Shown piece by piece: positions 51,768 through 60,182 of a stretch of 64,000 nt of DNA. The translations under genes were made by a program, and so were the position numbers. The notes beneath the pieces are model-generated. The model was not told the origin of the DNA. It saw only the letters and a list, made by a program, of their open reading frames with translations, and made no database searches. The DNA is taken from the NCBI GenBank assembly GCA_944321945.1, contig CALUNE010000002.1:1-64000 (forward strand), read 5' to 3'. Source of the DNA: an uncultured Alistipes sp. GTDB taxonomy: Bacteria > Bacteroidota > Bacteroidia > Bacteroidales > Rikenellaceae. How positions within the stretch are numbered: the first letter of the stretch is position 1; every line of letters begins with the position of its first letter.

Positions 51768-53843
51768 CTATTTCAGATCGTATTTCCGGCCGTCGATCTT
51801 CACGCGGATGCCGTCTTTGCGTCCGACGGCCTCGATGCGGTGGCCTTCGGCCCGGTCGACGGGCAGCAGCACGGTGATGAAGCGAAGGGTCTGTCCGGGG
51901 CGCTTGTCGGCCGTAAAGGCGCAGGCCGGCCGCGGATGGCGTTCGCGGTAGCGGTACGAGACCCATCCCTCCCGGGGTTCCATCTTTTCGGCGCCGAAGA
52001 CGCGGAGCATCAGATTGTTGCCGTCGTCGTAGCGCGTCGTTACGGAGCAGGCCGCGGAGTCGGCTGCGGGCGATCCCTCGGCCAGATTCCAGTGGAGCAT
52101 GACGCGGCCCGAGGCCTGGCCCTCGGCGCGATCCTCGATGACGAAGAAGCGCCGGTCGACGAACCAGACCGTACGTCGGTGGGTGAGCCCCTCGTAGGAG
52201 GGGTTCTCGACCGTAAGGATGTCGGTCTTCGCGTCGGTCTGCCAGCGGATGCATTTCGAGTCGGTGGTTTCGAGATTCCGGCCGTCGAGCGTCAGGGTGT
52301 TGTGGACGCAGGTCTGGCGGAACCAGTTGCGCAGGTCGTTGACCTCCTTGTCGCCGGCGTAGACGTAGCAGCCCGAGTCGGGCAGGAAGTTGCGTCCGCG
52401 GGACCAGATTTCGAAGGTTCCGTTGTCGGGCTGGCAGTGCCAGAAGCCCTTCGGGCCGGCCTTGAGGATCATCACCGTGGCATTCTGCTCCCAGCCGTTG
52501 CGCAGGACGTAGAATCCCGACGTGGCGTACGCGCGCGAGAGGTAGTCGGGGGCCGAGCCTTCACGGCCCTCGGTGGCGCGCCAGCGGATGAATGCATTGT
52601 CGGGGAAGACCTGCATCCATTCGCGGTAGGTGGCCAGCAGTTGGTCCTTGTCGTGCTGGCGGTTGTCGCTGAAGAGCGGGGTGGTGTAGTCGGGGTAGGA
52701 GCAGTTGAGGTGGACGTCGATCATGCGTTCGACGGTGGCGAGGTATTCGGCGGGGAATTCGCCGCGATACCCGTTGGCATCCATCATCCGCAGCGCCTTG
52801 AAGAAGATGTTGATCGACTCCAGATGGTAGTGCGGGTCGAGTTCGTACTGCATGCCGTCGTCGTAGACCTGGCGGCGGATTTCGCGGTTGAGGATCTCGA
52901 CGCCGGTGGCGCGCCACCGGGCGGCGTCGCGGAATTCGGGGAAGAAGGCGCCGGCGAAGAGCAGTCGCTGGGCCTCGAAGAGCAGATGGTTCCCCGAGGC
53001 GGAGAAGTGGCCGAGGATGTGTTCGGCATGGCGGTGGTAGTTGTCGAGAAACCGCAGAAGGAACTCTCCGTCGAAGGCCCTGGCCGGCAGGAAGTAGAGG
53101 AACTGCTGGATCTGGTATTCGAGCCGGTCGCTCACCTCGAGCGGGCGCCAGGCGAAGAAGACGTTGTCGGCCTGGCTCCAGTCGCCGGATCGTCCCCGGT
53201 CGTACCCATCGAGGGGGTTCTTGCGGATCCAGTCGAGGTATTCGGCGCACCACTCCGCGGCGTAGCGTTCGTCGCCCGAGCGGCGGTAGGCCTTGCCCAT
53301 GGGCACCCACCACTTCATGCGGTGCAGCTGCCAGCGGAGTTCGTTGTCCTTGACGGGCCAGTATTGCCAGTCGATGTCGTCGCCGTAGAAGAACGAGGGC
53401 TGGTATCCCGAGTGGACGAAGAAGCGGTGTTCGAGCGCCTCGTCGGCCCATCGCTGTTCGTCGGCGGAGATCACCACCGAATCGAGATCGACCTCGGGGC
53501 AGACGACGCCTCGGCGCGTACGGAAATATTCCAGCAGCGCCTGGGCGGCGGCTTGGTCATCGCCGGCTGCATGGAGCCGGGCTACGCGTTCGAGCCCCGG
53601 CCGCGAGAGATCCAGCAGGGCAAAGACCGTCGTGTCGGAGGCCATTCCAGCCCGGTTCTCCGGGAGAGCGGCCGTGTCGGGACGCTCCTGGAATCCGGCC
53701 TGGATCGGGCTGCGGCATTCGGTGGAGATCCGCGAGGGGTTTGTTCCGTTTTCGACACGGCTTTCGGTGCGGGCATCGACCGTTCGGAGCGAGGCGAGCG
53801 TCAGCAGGGTCAGCAGCGGAAGGAGCAGTTTCGAGGTTTTCAT
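51768..53843 (-). CDS. PL12 heparan sulfate lyase (heparinase III-like)
   Basis: A 691-residue PL12 lyase leading unit B. The signal peptide (MKTSKLLLPLLTLLTLASL) is followed by an extra polar, probably disordered stretch to about residue 70 that its neighbour lacks. The catalytic residues are present: Asn285 (SGNHLLFEAQR), Tyr339 (PHYHLESIN) and His469 (FWHCQPDN). The PL12 block YWPVKDNELRWQLHR spans 161-175. The start at 53843 is chosen because it begins the signal peptide; the frame is open to 54017 but that region holds the promoter. Different substitutions around the active site compared with the second PL12 suggest complementary sulfation preferences, which is inference. Confidence 0.92.
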   Translation of the reverse strand: MKTSKLLLPLLTLLTLASLRTVDARTESRVENGTNPSRISTECRSPIQAGFQERPDTAALPENRAGMASDTTVFALLDLSRPGLERVARLHAAGDDQAAAQALLEYFRTRRGVVCPEVDLDSVVISADEQRWADEALEHRFFVHSGYQPSFFYGDDIDWQYWPVKDNELRWQLHRMKWWVPMGKAYRRSGDERYAAEWCAEYLDWIRKNPLDGYDRGRSGDWSQADNVFFAWRPLEVSDRLEYQIQQFLYFLPARAFDGEFLLRFLDNYHRHAEHILGHFSASGNHLLFEAQRLLFAGAFFPEFRDAARWRATGVEILNREIRRQVYDDGMQYELDPHYHLESINIFFKALRMMDANGYRGEFPAEYLATVERMIDVHLNCSYPDYTTPLFSDNRQHDKDQLLATYREWMQVFPDNAFIRWRATEGREGSAPDYLSRAYATSGFYVLRNGWEQNATVMILKAGPKGFWHCQPDNGTFEIWSRGRNFLPDSGCYVYAGDKEVNDLRNWFRQTCVHNTLTLDGRNLETTDSKCIRWQTDAKTDILTVENPSYEGLTHRRTVWFVDRRFFVIEDRAEGQASGRVMLHWNLAEGSPAADSAACSVTTRYDDGNNLMLRVFGAEKMEPREGWVSYRYRERHPRPACAFTADKRPGQTLRFITVLLPVDRAEGHRIEAVGRKDGIRVKIDGRKYDLK

Positions 53844-53930
53844 GGGTATCGTGGTTTTCGGAAGTTTTCGGGGTGTTCGGATCACGTGATGCTTCCGGCG
53901 CGGGGCCAGCAGGCCTGTTCCGAAGCAAGA

Positions 53931-54034
53931 CAAAGATACGACAAAGAGCGGAGTTCCTTTATCAGGATTTCGCAATCCTCGGCGGAAAATCTGCAAAGCG
54001 ATTTCAGATTTGTGCAATTCGATGCGGAATTTGT
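53931..54034 (-). promoter_or_regulatory. Unit B promoter with 21-base-period direct repeat
   Basis: On the minus strand ACAAAT (54034-54029) is repeated as ACAAATC (54013-54007), starts 21 bases apart. It is followed after 68 bases by TATCTTTG (53938-53931), a TAnnTTTG box about 88 bases before the start codon. The flanking ATTGCACAAA is shared with the unit A motif. The repeats have one A fewer than those of units A and C. Confidence 0.7.
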
Positions 54035-54075
54035 TGAATCATGGGGTTGCAGGGGCCTTGTAGGGGGTGTTTGGG

Positions 54076-54179
54076 ACAAAATTGGGATTCGATTCTACAA
54101 AATCGAAAGGCTTTTGGACACGATTCGGGATTTCGGGAACAAACTCCGGGGCCCGGGGCGGTGGAATTTTCTACCTTTG
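54076..54179 (+). promoter_or_regulatory. Unit C promoter with 21-base-period direct repeat
   Basis: ACAAAATT (54076) and ACAAAATC (54097-54104) form a direct repeat with a 21-base period. After 67 bases comes TACCTTTG (54172-54179), a TAnnTTTG box. Repeat period and distance to the box equal those of unit A. Predicted start is near 54186, leaving a leader of about 130 bases. The 475 bases between the divergent units B and C hold only these two promoters and the leaders. Confidence 0.75.
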
Positions 54180-54318
54180 TAGAGGAGAAGAACGGCCCGG
54201 ATCGCCCCTTTCGACGAAGCCGCGGACGGAATCCCGCACAAGGGGTTCCGCCGTATGGCGCTCCGTTGCTGCAGGAAGTCCGGCCGCCTCCGCAACCGAT
54301 CCGAACCCGAAACCGCCT

Positions 54319-55728
54319 ATGAACCTTTTGACCGCCACCGCTCCGGTCGCAACCCTTGCGACGCTGTTCGCGGCCGCCGATTCGGCCGCCGCTCCGACCC
54401 CGGCCTCCAAACCGGCCGCCGACCTTCATCCCGACATCATCGTCATCATGACCGACCAGCAGACGGCCCGTGCCATGTCCTGTGCCGGCAATCCGTGGGT
54501 GCAGACCCCGGCCATGGATGCCCTGGCGGCCGACGGCGTGCGCTTCACCCGGGCCTATTGCCCCTATCCGCTCAGCGGACCCTGCCGGGCCTCGCTCATC
54601 ACGGGACGGATGCCTTTCGAGGTGGGGGCCACGGACAACGGCGTGCGGCCGTTGGCCGAGGCCATGCGCCGGGGAATCGGCCATCGCATCTCGGAGGCCG
54701 GTTACGAATGTCTCTACGCCGGGAAGTGGCATGTTCCGGAGGTGAATCTTCCCGACTCGGGAACGGGTTTCCGCCGCATCTCGAAGATGGGCGATCCGAC
54801 GCTGGCCGAGGCGTGCGATGCGGCGCTGGCCGAGTACGACGGTCGACGTCCGCTCTTTCTGGTGGCTTCGCTGCTCAATCCGCACGAGATCTGCGAATAC
54901 GGCCGCAACGAAACGCTGCAATACGGCGAACTGGAACCCTTCGCCACGGAGGATTGCCCGAATCTGCCGGCCAACTTCATGCCGTCGACCTATGCGGCCG
55001 AGGCGCTGACGCTCGAACGCTCGGCCTCGCCGCGCTATCACGACACCTATACCTACACGCAGGATGACTGGCGCCGATATCTGTACGCCTACTACCGCTT
55101 CGTTGAACGGGTCGACCGCGAGGTGGGGCGTATTGTCGAGGTGCTGAAGCGCCGCGGGCTTTACGACGATGCGGTGATCCTCTTCCTGTCGGATCACGGC
55201 GACGGGGTGGCGGCTCACGGCTGGAATCAGAAGTGGTGCCTGCAGGAGGAGGTTGTCAACGTGCCGCTGATCGTCAAGGCGCCGAAGGGCCGTGGACTGC
55301 GCGGTGCGGTCAACCGCGAGGCGCTGTCGAACGTCGGGCTGGATCTCTACGCTACGGTCTGCGATTATGCCGGCGTGGAGCCCGATCCGGCGGTTTATCG
55401 CGGACGGAGCCTGCGCCCGGTGGCCGAGGGGCGTGCGACGACGCTCCACGAGGAGGTCTTTGTCGAGACGCTGCTCTCGGGTGTCGGCATGCGGGGCTGG
55501 TGTATCGTCGGCCCGCGTTACAAATATGTCCTCTACCAGTGGGGACGCAACCGCGAGGCTCTCTATGATCTGCAGGCGGATCCGGGCGAGATGGTCAATC
55601 TGGCCGTCGACCGGCGCCATCGAGCCGAACTCGACCGCATGCGCCGGGCGCTCTACGAATGGGGCCTACGGATCGGCGAGGCGCGTCTGATCCGCAACCT
55701 GCGTCCCTTTGCCGAGGCGGGGGAGTAG
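54319..55728 (+). CDS. Ser-type S1 sulfatase, possible uronate 2-O-sulfatase
   Basis: A 469-residue arylsulfatase-fold enzyme. The signal region is short (MNLLTATAPVATLATLFAAADSAAA). The metal site starts at DIIVIMTDQQ. The active-site signature SGPCRASLITGR places Ser86 as the residue oxidised to formylglycine; Ser-type enzymes need the anaerobic maturase anSME, which is not in the window. The LLNPHEICEYGR stretch and the position beside a second sulfatase suggest the S1_9-like group that removes 2-O-sulfate from unsaturated uronate. This is tentative. It leads unit C. The start at 54319 is the first ATG after the leader that gives a signal peptide. Confidence 0.85.
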   Translation: MNLLTATAPVATLATLFAAADSAAAPTPASKPAADLHPDIIVIMTDQQTARAMSCAGNPWVQTPAMDALAADGVRFTRAYCPYPLSGPCRASLITGRMPFEVGATDNGVRPLAEAMRRGIGHRISEAGYECLYAGKWHVPEVNLPDSGTGFRRISKMGDPTLAEACDAALAEYDGRRPLFLVASLLNPHEICEYGRNETLQYGELEPFATEDCPNLPANFMPSTYAAEALTLERSASPRYHDTYTYTQDDWRRYLYAYYRFVERVDREVGRIVEVLKRRGLYDDAVILFLSDHGDGVAAHGWNQKWCLQEEVVNVPLIVKAPKGRGLRGAVNREALSNVGLDLYATVCDYAGVEPDPAVYRGRSLRPVAEGRATTLHEEVFVETLLSGVGMRGWCIVGPRYKYVLYQWGRNREALYDLQADPGEMVNLAVDRRHRAELDRMRRALYEWGLRIGEARLIRNLRPFAEAGE

Positions 55729-55848
55729 GCTCTTCCTCATCGGGCGGACGGCGGGCGGAGAGCTCCGATGCATGCGCGCGACCGTCCGTGCCACACCCGT
55801 TCCAAACCTGAAAACCACCGAAAAACAACCGTTGACCGGACCCACACT

Positions 55849-57522
55849 ATGAAAAACCTCGAAATCCTGCGGACGGGCGCACGCTGTGCCGTCGTACCGC
55901 TGACCCTGGCGACCCTGTCGGGTTGCGGCGGAGGGGAGCCCAAACGCCCCAACATTCTTGTGATGATGACCGATGACCACACGGCCCAGGCCATGAGCTG
56001 CTACGGGAGCCTGCTGGTCGAGACCCCGAATCTGGACCGCCTGGCGCGCGAGGGGATGCTCTTCGAGAACTGCTACGTCTCGAATGCCATCTCGGGCCCC
56101 TCGCGGGCCTGCATCCTCACGGGCAAGTACAGCCACGTGAACGGCTTCACGGACAATTCGCGCACCTTCGACGGCGATCAGCCCACCTTCCCCAAACTGC
56201 TGCACGAGGCGGGCTACCAGACGGCGATGATCGGCAAGTGGCACCTCAATTCCGATCCGCAGGGATTCGACTTCTGGAGCATCCTCGTGGGGCAGGGCGA
56301 GTACTACGCGCCGCAGTTCATCGAGAACGGCGAGCCGCGCACCGAGCCGGGCTACGTCACGGACATCATCACCGACAAGGCCATTTCGTTTCTCGAGCGG
56401 CGGGATCCATCGCGCCCCTTCGCCATGCTCTACTACCACAAGGCGCCGCACCGCAACTGGATGCCGGCGCAGCGTCACCTGGGCGTCAACGACGAGCGGG
56501 TCTATCCCGAGCCGTTCAACCTGCTGGACGACTATTCGGGACGGGGCAGTGCGGCCCGTGAGCAGGCCATGGAGATCGGGCGCGACATGTGGCCGGAGTG
56601 GGATCTGAAGCTGATGACGCCCGAGGAGCTGGCCCAGTCCTACGTGCTTGAGAGCACGGGCGATGCCAACAAGGATGACGTCGCACGGGCCAACAACTGG
56701 CGCAGCAGCGTCATGCAGTACCAGGCGGCCTACAACCGCATGACCGACGAGGAGAAGGCGCGCTGGAACGAGGCCTACGCTCCGCGCATTGCCGAGTACG
56801 AGCGTCTCCGGAAGACGGCCACGCCCGACGAGATGACGCGCTGGAAGTACCAGCAGTACATGAAGGACTACTGTGCGGTGATCCAGGCCGTGGACGAGAA
56901 CGTGGGGCGTCTGCTGGAGTATCTGGAGCAGATCGGCGAACTCGACAACACGATTATCGTCTATACCTCGGACCAGGGCTTCTTCCTGGGCGAGCACGGC
57001 TGGTTCGACAAGCGCTTCATGTACGAGGAGTGTCAGCGCACGCCGCTGCTGATCCGCTATCCGCCGCTGGTCGGAGCCGGGACGCGGAGCCGGGCTCTGG
57101 CCATGAACATCGATCTGGCGCCGACGTTCGTCGATCTGGCCGGGCTTCCGGTTCCGGACGACATGCAGGGACGCACGCTGCGCGACGTGCTTGCCTCGGG
57201 CGGCGAGACACCCGAAGGGTGGCGCACGGGGGTCTATTACCATTATTACGAGTATCCGTCGTGGCACTCGGTCAAGCGGCACTACGGCATCCGCACGGCC
57301 GACTACAAGCTCATCCACTTCTACAACGACGTGGACGAATGGGAGCTCTACGACCTGAAACACGATCCGCACGAGATGCAGAACATCTACAACGACCCTG
57401 CCTACGCCGACGTCCGCACGCAGCTGCACGCCGATCTCGAGCGTCTGCAGCGCGAATGCGGCGACACGGACCCCTGTGAACGGGAGTACGAATTCTTCCG
57501 GGGGGCGGATCACCTCGAATAG
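55849..57522 (+). CDS. Ser-type S1 sulfatase, probable GlcNAc/GlcNS 6-O-sulfatase
   Basis: A 557-residue lipoprotein sulfatase (lipobox LSGC, Cys26). The metal site begins at NILVMMTDDH. The signature SGPSRACILTGK makes Ser82 the formylglycine residue, matured by anSME. Length, SHVNGFTDN and MIGKWHLNSDPQGFD match the S1_11-like sulfatases, whose B. thetaiotaomicron heparin-locus member removes 6-O-sulfate from the glucosamine. It is separated by 120 bases from the first sulfatase gene and 78 bases from the next gene in unit C. Acts in the periplasm or at the surface on oligosaccharides. Confidence 0.88.
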   Translation: MKNLEILRTGARCAVVPLTLATLSGCGGGEPKRPNILVMMTDDHTAQAMSCYGSLLVETPNLDRLAREGMLFENCYVSNAISGPSRACILTGKYSHVNGFTDNSRTFDGDQPTFPKLLHEAGYQTAMIGKWHLNSDPQGFDFWSILVGQGEYYAPQFIENGEPRTEPGYVTDIITDKAISFLERRDPSRPFAMLYYHKAPHRNWMPAQRHLGVNDERVYPEPFNLLDDYSGRGSAAREQAMEIGRDMWPEWDLKLMTPEELAQSYVLESTGDANKDDVARANNWRSSVMQYQAAYNRMTDEEKARWNEAYAPRIAEYERLRKTATPDEMTRWKYQQYMKDYCAVIQAVDENVGRLLEYLEQIGELDNTIIVYTSDQGFFLGEHGWFDKRFMYEECQRTPLLIRYPPLVGAGTRSRALAMNIDLAPTFVDLAGLPVPDDMQGRTLRDVLASGGETPEGWRTGVYYHYYEYPSWHSVKRHYGIRTADYKLIHFYNDVDEWELYDLKHDPHEMQNIYNDPAYADVRTQLHADLERLQRECGDTDPCEREYEFFRGADHLE

Positions 57523-57600
57523 CAATCGGCAAACCACACCAAAACTCAACACGGGCGGCCGGACCGACGGACCGGAGCCCGGACCCAAAACTGCAACAAT

Positions 57601-59247
57601 ATGGACAGACGAGAATTTCTGAAAACTTCGGGCTGGACCCTGCTGGGGCTGGCGGCCGTGAATGCCCTTCCGGGCTGCTCGCGCCTCGGGGACGGGGAGT
57701 CGCTCCCCGACGAGGTGAAGCACGATTTTCCTTCGCTCCGGGATCTGAAGGTCTTCTGGGGCGACGTACACAACCATTGCAACGTGACCTACGGCCACGG
57801 CGATCTGTCGGATGCCCTTGCGGCGGCCGAGCAGCAGCTGGATTTCGTCTCGGTGACGCCGCACGCCATGTGGCCCGACATTCCGGGCGAGAACGATCCC
57901 CGGCTGAACTGGGTGATCGGCTACCATACGGCGGCCTTCCGGCGTCTGCGAGCCGGCGGCTATGAGAAGTACCGGCAGATGATCGAGGCGGCGAACCGTC
58001 CGGAACGCTTCCTGACCTTCGTCTCCTACGAGTGCCACAGCATGGAACACGGCGACCATGTGGCGCTGTTCCGCGATTTCGACGTGCCGCTGGTCGAGTG
58101 TACGTCGGTCCCCGATCTGAAGGAGAAGCTGCGCGGCTATGCCTGCTACGTGACGCCCCACCACATGGGCTATCAGACGGGATTCCGCGGCTACAACTGG
58201 GCGGCCTTCCCGGACAACGATCCGCAAACCCCGTTCGTGGAGATGTTTTCGCGCCACGGCCTGGCTGAGAGCGACACGGGCGACTACGACTATCTGCACG
58301 ACATGGGTCCGCGCGTCTGGGAGGGGTCGATCCTCTACGGACTGGAGCAGGGCCACAAGTTCGGTCTGATGTGTTCGACGGACCAGCATGCGGGGTATCC
58401 GGGCAGCTACGGCGACGGCCGGATCGGTGTCTACGCTTCGTCGCTGGATCGCAACGAACTGTGGGATCAGATGGGCCGTCGGCACGTCTGCGGCGTGACG
58501 GGCGACAAGATCAAGATCGATTTCCGCATCAACAACGGCGTGCCGGGCGATGTCATCCGCGCCTCGCGCCGCGAAATCTACCTCAATGTCGAGGGGCAGA
58601 ATGCCATCGACTACGTCGACGTGATCAAGAACGGCCGGTGCGTGGCACGGATGAACGCCCCCTTCCGGGCCGCAGCGCCTGCGGACGAGGTGCTCCGCGT
58701 GAAGGTAAAGGTCAACTTCGGGTGGAACTGCGAGGAGGAGTACGTCCACTGGACGGGCCGTTTGCAGCTGACCGACGGATCGATCGACGATCTTCAGACG
58801 TGTTTCCGCGGGGCGGCCTTCACCTCGCCGCAACCGGGCGAGACGGAGTTCCACACGCGGGTCAACCGGGTCGTGGAGCGCGATGCGCGGAGTGTGGTGC
58901 TGGACCTCTATTCGACGAAGAATCCCAACGTGATGACGCCGGCCATGCAGGGCGTGGTGCTCGATCTCACGGCGCCGCGCGGGGCGCGTCTCGTGGCGGA
59001 GTTCAACGGCCAGCGTTACGAACACACGATCGAGGAGCTGCTCGAAGGGGCCCGGGCCCATTTCCTCCGGGGATGGCTCTCGGAGGCGATCCAGTTCGAA
59101 CGGGCCCAGCCCGAGGCGGCCTTCTGCGTCGGCCACCGCATGGTCGACACCGAGCCGCAGCGCGATACGGATTACTACTACGTGCGGGTTCGCCAGCGCG
59201 ACGGACAGTGGGGCTGGTCGTCACCGATCTGGGTGGAACGCGTCTGA
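57601..59247 (+). CDS. PHP/DUF3604-like metal hydrolase, Tat-lipoprotein, function unknown
   Basis: A 548-residue protein with a twin-arginine signal (MDRREFLKTSG) and a following lipobox LPGC (Cys26), so probably a Tat-exported lipoprotein. The body begins with VFWGDVHNHCNVTYGHG (Asp55, His57, His59). It continues with VTPHAMW (His88), YECHSMEHGDH, TPHHMGY and STDQHAGYPG, a set of His/Asp/Glu ligands typical of PHP-fold polynuclear metal hydrolases such as DUF3604. A C-terminal beta-rich domain follows. No reaction is known for such a protein in glycosaminoglycan breakdown. Its place between two sulfatases and a sugar kinase, three bases before the kinase start, suggests a step on the saccharide or its sulfate. 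That is inference. Confidence 0.72.
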   Translation: MDRREFLKTSGWTLLGLAAVNALPGCSRLGDGESLPDEVKHDFPSLRDLKVFWGDVHNHCNVTYGHGDLSDALAAAEQQLDFVSVTPHAMWPDIPGENDPRLNWVIGYHTAAFRRLRAGGYEKYRQMIEAANRPERFLTFVSYECHSMEHGDHVALFRDFDVPLVECTSVPDLKEKLRGYACYVTPHHMGYQTGFRGYNWAAFPDNDPQTPFVEMFSRHGLAESDTGDYDYLHDMGPRVWEGSILYGLEQGHKFGLMCSTDQHAGYPGSYGDGRIGVYASSLDRNELWDQMGRRHVCGVTGDKIKIDFRINNGVPGDVIRASRREIYLNVEGQNAIDYVDVIKNGRCVARMNAPFRAAAPADEVLRVKVKVNFGWNCEEEYVHWTGRLQLTDGSIDDLQTCFRGAAFTSPQPGETEFHTRVNRVVERDARSVVLDLYSTKNPNVMTPAMQGVVLDLTAPRGARLVAEFNGQRYEHTIEELLEGARAHFLRGWLSEAIQFERAQPEAAFCVGHRMVDTEPQRDTDYYYVRVRQRDGQWGWSSPIWVERV

Positions 59248-59249
59248 CG

Positions 59250-60182
59250 ATGGAACGCTGTGCCATAGGAATTGATCTGGGCGGGACTTCGGTGAAGTAC
59301 GCTCTGGTCGACGCTTCGGGGCGGATTCTCTTCGTCGGGGAGCATGCTTCCCGGGCGGCGGAGGGCTCCGAGGCGGTTCTGGAGGCGATTCTGCGGGGTG
59401 TTGAGGCCTGCCGGGCCCATGCCGTGCAGCAGGGGATTGCGCCGGCCGGCGTGGGAATCGGTACGCCGGGTGTGGTCTCGGAGGAGGGCCGCACGGTGCT
59501 GGGCGGTGCCGAGAATATCGTCGGGTGGGAGCATCTCCCGCTTGCCGACCGGATCGAACGGGCGACGGGCCTGCCCTGCATGGCCTGTAACGATGCCAAT
59601 GCCATGGCCTGGGGCGAGACGCTCTACGGGGCGGCGCGCGGTGCGACGGACGTGATTTTCGTGACGGTGGGCACCGGTATCGGCTGCGGCGCGCTCATCG
59701 GCGGCCGGCTTTTCCGCGGCTACCGCAACCGCGGCCTGGAGATGGGCCACATCACGGTCAAGTGTGACGGCGAACGGTGTGCCTGCGGCGGGGTGGGGTG
59801 TCTCGAACACTACGCCTCGACGGCGGCTCTCGTGCGGCGTTTTTGCGAACTGAGCGGTCTGACGCAGGCCGACGGCCGCGAGGTGGTGAACCGCTATCGG
59901 GCGGGTGATCCGGCGGCGGTCCGGGCGCTGGAGGAGCATTGGGGATACCTCTCGCACGGCATCGCCTCGATGATCAACCTCTTTGCTCCGCAGCGGGTCG
60001 TTGTCGGAGGCGGCATCTCGCAGGCGGGCGAATTCTACCTCGAACATCTGCGCGAGGGGGTTCGCCGGCAGGTGATGGAGGTCTGCGGTGGTGAGACGCA
60101 GATCGTGGCGGCCCGACTGGGCAACCGGGCGGGATGTCTCGGCGCTGCGGGGCTGATCCTCGGGGAGGGGGCACGGTCATGA
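59250..60182 (+). CDS. ROK-family sugar kinase (glucosamine/GlcNAc type)
   Basis: A 310-residue cytoplasmic ROK kinase. The ATP phosphate loop is IGIDLGGTSVKYALVD (6-21). The sugar-binding and zinc motif is EMGHITVKCDGERCACGGVGCLE, with the His and three Cys ligands. In a heparan sulfate locus the expected substrate is the hexosamine freed after GH88, so glucosamine or N-acetylglucosamine kinase is likely; glucokinase is the alternative. Its start is two bases past the PHP gene stop, and its stop overlaps the ATG of the transporter, implying tight coupling of uptake and phosphorylation. Confidence 0.88.
   Translation: MERCAIGIDLGGTSVKYALVDASGRILFVGEHASRAAEGSEAVLEAILRGVEACRAHAVQQGIAPAGVGIGTPGVVSEEGRTVLGGAENIVGWEHLPLADRIERATGLPCMACNDANAMAWGETLYGAARGATDVIFVTVGTGIGCGALIGGRLFRGYRNRGLEMGHITVKCDGERCACGGVGCLEHYASTAALVRRFCELSGLTQADGREVVNRYRAGDPAAVRALEEHWGYLSHGIASMINLFAPQRVVVGGGISQAGEFYLEHLREGVRRQVMEVCGGETQIVAARLGNRAGCLGAAGLILGEGARS

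Noticed and set aside
54004-54318. Longer start for the first sulfatase or the first PL12 gene
   Set aside because: The upstream open frames cross the promoter boxes and leaders; the chosen starts begin signal peptides.
55666-59136. Antisense open frame of more than 1,100 codons opposite the sulfatases and PHP gene
   Set aside because: Shadow of the plus-strand genes, with no domain seen.
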